From Prevotella sp. UBA7782 (GTDB lineage Bacteria > Bacteroidota > Bacteroidia > Bacteroidales > Bacteroidaceae): a DNA stretch of 16,979 bases. Positions 14,071-16,979 of the stretch are shown one piece after another; the first letter of the stretch is position 1; each line of letters begins with the position of its first letter. The translations under genes were made by a program, and so were the position numbers. The stretch lies in NCBI GenBank assembly GCA_002480935.1, contig DLDC01000024.1, positions 1 to 16,979 on the forward strand. The letters run 5' to 3'. The notes under the pieces were generated by a model. The model searched no databases and was not told the origin of the DNA. It worked only from the letters and a program-made list of their open reading frames with translations.

Positions 14071-14868
14071 TTATAAATAAATAATGGGATTGGTGTCAAT
14101 GGAAGTGATGTGACAGGGCACCTCCGGGCACGCCTCCCTTATGATTGATAAAAATATTTCGCTTGTAAACTGTTCGCTCTGATAATGGCCTATCACGGCT
14201 ATCTGCACCTGCTGCTCATGACCGAAAAACTCATGATAGTGCATCTCGCCCGTCACAAAGGCATCGGCCCCCGCAGCTATGGCCTCGTCCAGCAGAAATG
14301 CTCCGGCGCCTCCGCACAAAGCCACCCTGCTGATAGGACGGCGCAGAAGCTCGTTGGCCTGCACGCATTCCACGCCAAACCGCTTCTTGAGCATCAGCAC
14401 AAAGTCGTCTGCAGCGAGAGCCTCGGGCAAGGTGCCCACAACACCCTCACCGCCCATCACGCCACAGGCCTCTTTGCGCTTGCCAAAGAAAGCAAGACTG
14501 GTAAGGCCCATCTTCTCGGCTATCTTATAGTTCACGCCATTCATGGCCGCATCCATATTGGTGTGCATAGCCACAATGGCTATGCCGTGCCTGATGGCCT
14601 TGGTCACCGTACGCTCTACGTAGGTGGCATCCGTTACGTGGGCCAACTTATGAAAGATGAGAGGATGATGACTCACTATAAGGTTACACCCCAGCTTGAT
14701 GGCTTCGTCCACGATAGCCTCAGTAACGTCCAGACACAATAAAGCCCCTGATACTTCCGCCTCTGTTAGTCCAACTTGCAAGCCGGCATTGTCATAGTCT
14801 TCTTGCAAGGGCAGAGGCGCGAAACGTTCAAGGGCAGCAATAACTTCCTTTATTTTCACGCTGTGCAT
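14071..14868 (-). CDS. NIF3-like dinuclear metal-centre protein
   Basis: The 265-residue protein shows the NIF3/YbgI family marks: EDYDNAGLQVG, SHHPLIFHKL (two metal-binding His), MHTNMDAA (metal-binding Asp), GEMHYHEF and GHYQSEQFTSE (C-terminal His and Glu ligands). Members form hexameric toroids with a two-metal site; the physiological reaction is not settled although the family is often labelled GTP cyclohydrolase I type 2. I start it at ATG 14868 and not at the in-frame TTG at 14883, because that TTG is the end of a promoter box (TATCTTTG, complement of 14881-14888), so transcription would begin after it. There is no large inserted PII-like domain. The zinc-ribbon gene follows nine bases later. 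Confidence 0.93.
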   Translation of the reverse strand: MHSVKIKEVIAALERFAPLPLQEDYDNAGLQVGLTEAEVSGALLCLDVTEAIVDEAIKLGCNLIVSHHPLIFHKLAHVTDATYVERTVTKAIRHGIAIVAMHTNMDAAMNGVNYKIAEKMGLTSLAFFGKRKEACGVMGGEGVVGTLPEALAADDFVLMLKKRFGVECVQANELLRRPISRVALCGGAGAFLLDEAIAAGADAFVTGEMHYHEFFGHEQQVQIAVIGHYQSEQFTSEIFLSIIREACPEVPCHITSIDTNPIIYL

Positions 14869-14880
14869 ATAAATAATGTG

Positions 14881-14888
14881 CAAAGATA
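14881..14888 (-). promoter_or_regulatory. Promoter -7 box of the NIF3/zinc-ribbon operon
   Basis: TATCTTTG on the minus strand matches TAnnTTTG and lies 12 bases before the ATG at 14868. The -33 region is poor. The box decides the NIF3 start in favour of 14868. Confidence 0.55.
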
Positions 14889-14928
14889 ATCTTTTTGGCC
14901 GACATCAGGAAGAAACCACCCAGTTGTT

Positions 14929-14948
14929 TAACTAATTATAACTAATTA
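14929..14948. repeat. Tandem 10-base direct repeat
   Basis: TAACTAATTA occurs twice back to back, at 14929-14938 and 14939-14948, about 40 bases upstream of the NIF3 -7 box. It could be a regulator-binding site or a scar at the edge of the structured, gene-free region that follows. Confidence 0.5.
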
Positions 14949-15011
14949 GGGTGTCAAGTTTGTCATTCGTATTGTATAGCTTTTTCGGGCATCCGATGAA
15001 GAATGTGAGCT

Positions 15012-15206
15012 CTATTGACCCTTTGGCCACACCTCTTGATAACCGCGGTACATCGGAGCGAAGCGCTGATGTGCCCGGTTAATGAGGTATCGCCCCCCGG
15101 GCGAATCAATGGCATCACAAGGATTGTGGAATGAGTCATAAGTAGGAACGTCCGCAAGAGGCGTGCCATGAAATGCCACACCTCCACAGTTTGGTGTGGC
15201 ATTCAG
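15012..15206 (-). pseudogene. Possible remnant of a protein-coding or repeat sequence
   Basis: Between a TAA at 15207-15209 and a TAG at 15012-15014 the minus strand reads 64 codons without a usable start. The peptide has a protein-like composition, including FHGTPLADVPTYDSFHNP in its first half and GGRYLINRAHQRFAPMYRG then YQEVWPKGQ at its end. The same frame continues upstream of the TAA for about 20 more sense codons before another stop. This is what a decayed 3' end of a gene or a copy of a repeated element would look like. I do not recognise the parent protein, and chance cannot be excluded at this length. Confidence 0.3.
15172..15203. repeat. Perfect 11-base inverted repeat
   Basis: AATGCCACACC (15172-15182) and GGTGTGGCATT (15193-15203) pair without mismatch around a 10-base loop. 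There is no T run on either side, so it is not a typical terminator. Confidence 0.7.
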
Positions 15207-15320
15207 TTATACGATGGTGTAATTCGCTTGCTGACACAGCACGCTGCGTCCCTTCGGTATGGGTGTGCATCTTCATAATTTGGGTGTGGTCAAAATACCA
15301 GGCAACTGACATTTTCACAA

Positions 15321-15367
15321 GTTGCTATGCGTTACCCTTGCTACGGTTGTGCGTCTTGCATAGCAAC
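15321..15367. repeat. Perfect 10-base inverted repeat spanning the stop codon of the DUF262-HNH gene
   Basis: GTTGCTATGC (15321-15330) and GCATAGCAAC (15358-15367) are perfect inverse copies 27 bases apart. The TAG stop of the nuclease gene (15325-15327) lies in the first arm and the last codons lie in the loop. GCAACTGACA also occurs as a direct repeat at 15302-15311 and 15363-15372, so the nuclease end is bordered by both repeat types. Confidence 0.6.
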
Positions 15368-16050
15368 TGACAGTTGTCTATTGTTGTGCTGCCGCCCTTG
15401 CTCCATGCCGTAACATGGTCGGCATCCATCTCGCTGAGCTTGTATATCTTTGTTTTGTTGGCACCGCTGCCCATGGCGCATAGCGGACAGTTGGAGATGT
15501 GCTCGCTGCGGGCTTTCTGCGAGTTGGAGTATTGAGCCTTCATCTTCGTCACAAACGGCCCGGAGTATATGGCGTTGCGCATTTCCTGGTCGTTCAGCCT
15601 CACGCCTCCTATGTTGATAATCTGAAACCATTCCTTTATCTCCTTCTCCGTGCCTTGGCAGATGTATATGGTGAGGGGCGTGTTGTCGAACATCGCCTTC
15701 AATTCGTCGTTGAGCGAGTTGTAATTTTGTTCCCTGCCATCGAACATGATGGGCAGCTTGTTTGTCCTGAAGCGTCCCAGCGACGTGATGCGCTGCTGAC
15801 CGTCTAGCACCTCATACATGCCATCGTCGCGCTGAGTGAAGTAAATCAGTCCGAGCGGAAAGCCACGCAGCACCGACTGCGCCACAGCAACGTCTTTCTT
15901 GCCGTCGTTGTAAATATAGTTGCGCTGATATTCGGGCTGAATGATGAGCTTGCCATTCCAGCCGTAAAGTCCCTTGCCCTCTATCTCGTTATATACAAAG
16001 CCCTTGCAGATGTCGGCTATCGTTATATCGGTTCTTAGTTGTGTTTTCAT
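15325..16050 (-). CDS. Compact DUF262-HNH nuclease-like protein
   Basis: The 241-residue protein joins a DUF262 domain (about 8-165, with IIQPEYQRNYIY at 36-47 and the diagnostic DGQQR at 83-87) to a C-terminal HNH module. That module has CPLC (188-191), MDADHVTAW (208-216), NCQLLCKTHNRSKGN (226-240), i.e. two zinc Cys pairs or near-pairs, the catalytic His212 and a final H-N. DUF262 is a ParB/sulfiredoxin-like domain that may use a nucleotide; it is found in GmrS of the GmrSD type IV enzymes. HNH cleaves DNA. Relatives I recall are over 100 residues longer, with a helical segment between the two parts that is missing here. It starts two bases after the methyltransferase stop, implying coupled translation and a restriction-modification-like role. 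Confidence 0.85.
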   Translation of the reverse strand: MKTQLRTDITIADICKGFVYNEIEGKGLYGWNGKLIIQPEYQRNYIYNDGKKDVAVAQSVLRGFPLGLIYFTQRDDGMYEVLDGQQRITSLGRFRTNKLPIMFDGREQNYNSLNDELKAMFDNTPLTIYICQGTEKEIKEWFQIINIGGVRLNDQEMRNAIYSGPFVTKMKAQYSNSQKARSEHISNCPLCAMGSGANKTKIYKLSEMDADHVTAWSKGGSTTIDNCQLLCKTHNRSKGNA

Positions 16051-16052
16051 AG

Positions 16053-16979
16053 CTATTGCTTCTTGCGGATTAAAATTCTTTTAAAAATCCCCACATTATT
16101 AATGGTTGGTGCAAATAAATCATAGATATTATCCTTACCATGATTTGCTACACCTATAATATCAAATTGTTCTGGACAATACTTATCTAAAAATGATATT
16201 GGCACACCCATTATGCCGTCATAGTCAGCGGGTATGGCATCGGTGTAGGGCACTTCAATGGCATCATAGTTGTCATAATGCTGATAACCTTTCTCACGCA
16301 GCTCCTTGTGCCTGCTGAATTTCAAGTTGTCTTCCATCGTCATCAGCTGCAAAGGCTCATGCCTCCTTCCATGCTCTATGTTGGTGAACCAACATGAATT
16401 GCCCAATCTAGTATAATTGCCTACATAACCCAAACGGGCTGCCTTCTTTCTGTCGCTGTCTTTAATTTTTGTTCCTTCGGGAACACCAAACACCATATCA
16501 GTAACAAATCCCGTTCCTCCCAGCCAAATCTTGTTTTCCTTGATAAGAGGGAAGATTTCCTTATAGGTAATGGCATTCATGTTCCCGATGACGGAGAATT
16601 GCTTTCCGCTCTCCATGATCCATGCCACGAAATCACGAAACATGGAGAAGGGCGGGTTGGTGATGATGAGGTCGGCCTCGTCGCGCAGTGCCCTCACCTC
16701 GTCACTGTTGAAGTCACCGTCGCCCGTCAGGTAGTCCCAGTGCAGGTCATCTATGTCTATTCGCCGGTCGCCGTTGATGTCCCTGTCGAGCACGTATATC
16801 TTGCCCCGAGTCTGCCACTTCTCAAGGTCGAACTTCGGGTCGTGTTGCTCGTCGGGGAAGAGCGGGTACTCAATGCCATACTTGGCTTTCTTGGCATCCG
16901 GGGCATAGCTTGTGCTGATGAGCTTCTTGATGCCAAAGAGCTGGAAGTTGAGCGCAAAGAACTTGGTGAAGTTGCTCCA
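16053..16979 (-). CDS. EcoRI-family adenine-specific DNA methyltransferase, 5' end beyond the window
   Basis: The frame is open from the window edge to the TAG at 16053, giving 308 visible codons; the true start is outside. The first visible residues, WSNFTKFFALNFQLFGIKKL, and the catalytic NPPF (16647-16658) with GDGDFNSDEV before it and NMNAITYKEIFPLIKENKIWLG after it are typical of the EcoRI methylase family. That family transfers a methyl group from S-adenosylmethionine to the N6 of adenine, in GAATTC for EcoRI itself. The target here is unknown. A calcium-loop-like motif, DINGDRRIDIDDL, sits 29 residues before NPPF. An internal GTG at 16793 should not be taken as the start because conserved sequence continues upstream of it. 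The DUF262-HNH gene follows after two bases. Confidence 0.88.
   Translation of the reverse strand, partial: WSNFTKFFALNFQLFGIKKLISTSYAPDAKKAKYGIEYPLFPDEQHDPKFDLEKWQTRGKIYVLDRDINGDRRIDIDDLHWDYLTGDGDFNSDEVRALRDEADLIITNPPFSMFRDFVAWIMESGKQFSVIGNMNAITYKEIFPLIKENKIWLGGTGFVTDMVFGVPEGTKIKDSDRKKAARLGYVGNYTRLGNSCWFTNIEHGRRHEPLQLMTMEDNLKFSRHKELREKGYQHYDNYDAIEVPYTDAIPADYDGIMGVPISFLDKYCPEQFDIIGVANHGKDNIYDLFAPTINNVGIFKRILIRKKQ

Larger units (their letters stand above)
14949..15324. other. Gene-free region rich in stem-loops, with a decayed-looking frame
   Basis: No intact gene is visible over about 375 bases. It holds several stem-loops: TCGGGCATCCGA near 14978; a three-part hairpin filling 15041-15080 (AACCG, ACATC and AGCG arms); TCGCCC/GGGCGA at 15090-15104; and a perfect 11-base stem at 15172-15182 and 15193-15203. 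The 10-mer GCCACACCTC is repeated at 15026 and 15175. Base composition is more GC-rich than other intergenic DNA here, which suggests former coding sequence, a repeat element or a structured RNA. A minus-strand frame listed separately covers 15012-15206. Confidence 0.5.

Noticed and set aside
13378..14076. Plus-strand open frame of 232 codons, very rich in leucine
   Set aside because: It is the complement of the coiled-coil zinc-ribbon gene, in which Lys/Glu/Gln codons read backwards as Leu and Phe. It is a composition artefact and not a membrane protein.
14869..14883. TTG start at 14883 for the NIF3 gene
   Set aside because: The TTG is part of the TATCTTTG promoter box, so it would not be in the mRNA. 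The ATG at 14868 also gives the usual family N-terminus.
14963..15318. Two minus-strand frames (14963-15202 and 15136-15318) in the structured region
   Set aside because: They overlap each other, have no promoter or known motif, and cross strong stem-loops. Neither looks as protein-like as the start-less frame at 15012-15206.

Overview
The window looks like chromosomal DNA from a member of the Bacteroidales, most likely a Prevotella-type organism. The evidence is the repeated Bacteroidota promoter signature (TTTG, about 19 bases, TAnnTTTG), the scarcity of strong Shine-Dalgarno sites, and the gene families present: a vSGLT-like sugar symporter, a Bacteroides-type FGGY pentulokinase, secreted GH28 and GH95-like enzymes, a carbohydrate-type ECF sigma factor, and an EcoRI-family methyltransferase beside a DUF262-HNH protein. 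No rRNA, tRNA, CRISPR array or recognisable insertion sequence was found.

Layout: almost everything is on the minus strand, so transcription runs right to left. The left edge (1-541) has no long gene. It holds a likely 34-codon peptide gene (118-222) with its own promoter, a strong hairpin at 29-79, and the terminator of the next operon. Positions 542-6313 form a pentose operon: a consensus promoter, a lipoprotein mutarotase (galM type), a sodium/sugar symporter, L-ribulose-5-phosphate 4-epimerase (araD) and an FGGY kinase. An intrinsic terminator sits between symporter and araD, and two hairpins sit between araD and the kinase, so the parts of the operon are probably expressed at different levels. 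Positions 6355-10745 form a second unit: an ECF sigma factor, a secreted GH28 polygalacturonase-like enzyme and a secreted GH95-like six-hairpin hydrolase, closed by a strong terminator. Upstream lie an 82-codon protein resembling only the N-terminal anti-sigma domain of FecR, and a secreted metallophosphoesterase.

Positions 12143-12212 carry two back-to-back promoters, one for the phosphoesterase and one for a TerB/J-domain (DjlA-like) co-chaperone, the only plus-strand gene found. That gene converges on a zinc-ribbon coiled-coil gene and a NIF3 gene, which form a minus-strand pair, and both sides share a hairpin terminator. The right end (14869-16979) changes character: about 450 bases without an intact gene but rich in stem-loops and with a decayed-looking reading frame, then a compact DUF262-HNH nuclease gene 2 bases downstream of a partial EcoRI-family adenine methyltransferase. 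This pair looks like a small restriction-modification or defence module.

How it fits together: secreted GH28 and GH95-like enzymes would trim pectic polymers, and the lipoprotein mutarotase, symporter, epimerase and kinase would take up and use released sugars, probably L-arabinose from pectin side chains. The arabinose isomerase and any regulator of the ara regulon are not in the window. The most notable points are the stand-alone anti-sigma-like gene beside a FecR-less ECF sigma factor, the compact methyltransferase/DUF262-HNH pair with its structured flank, and the short double-glycine peptide gene.
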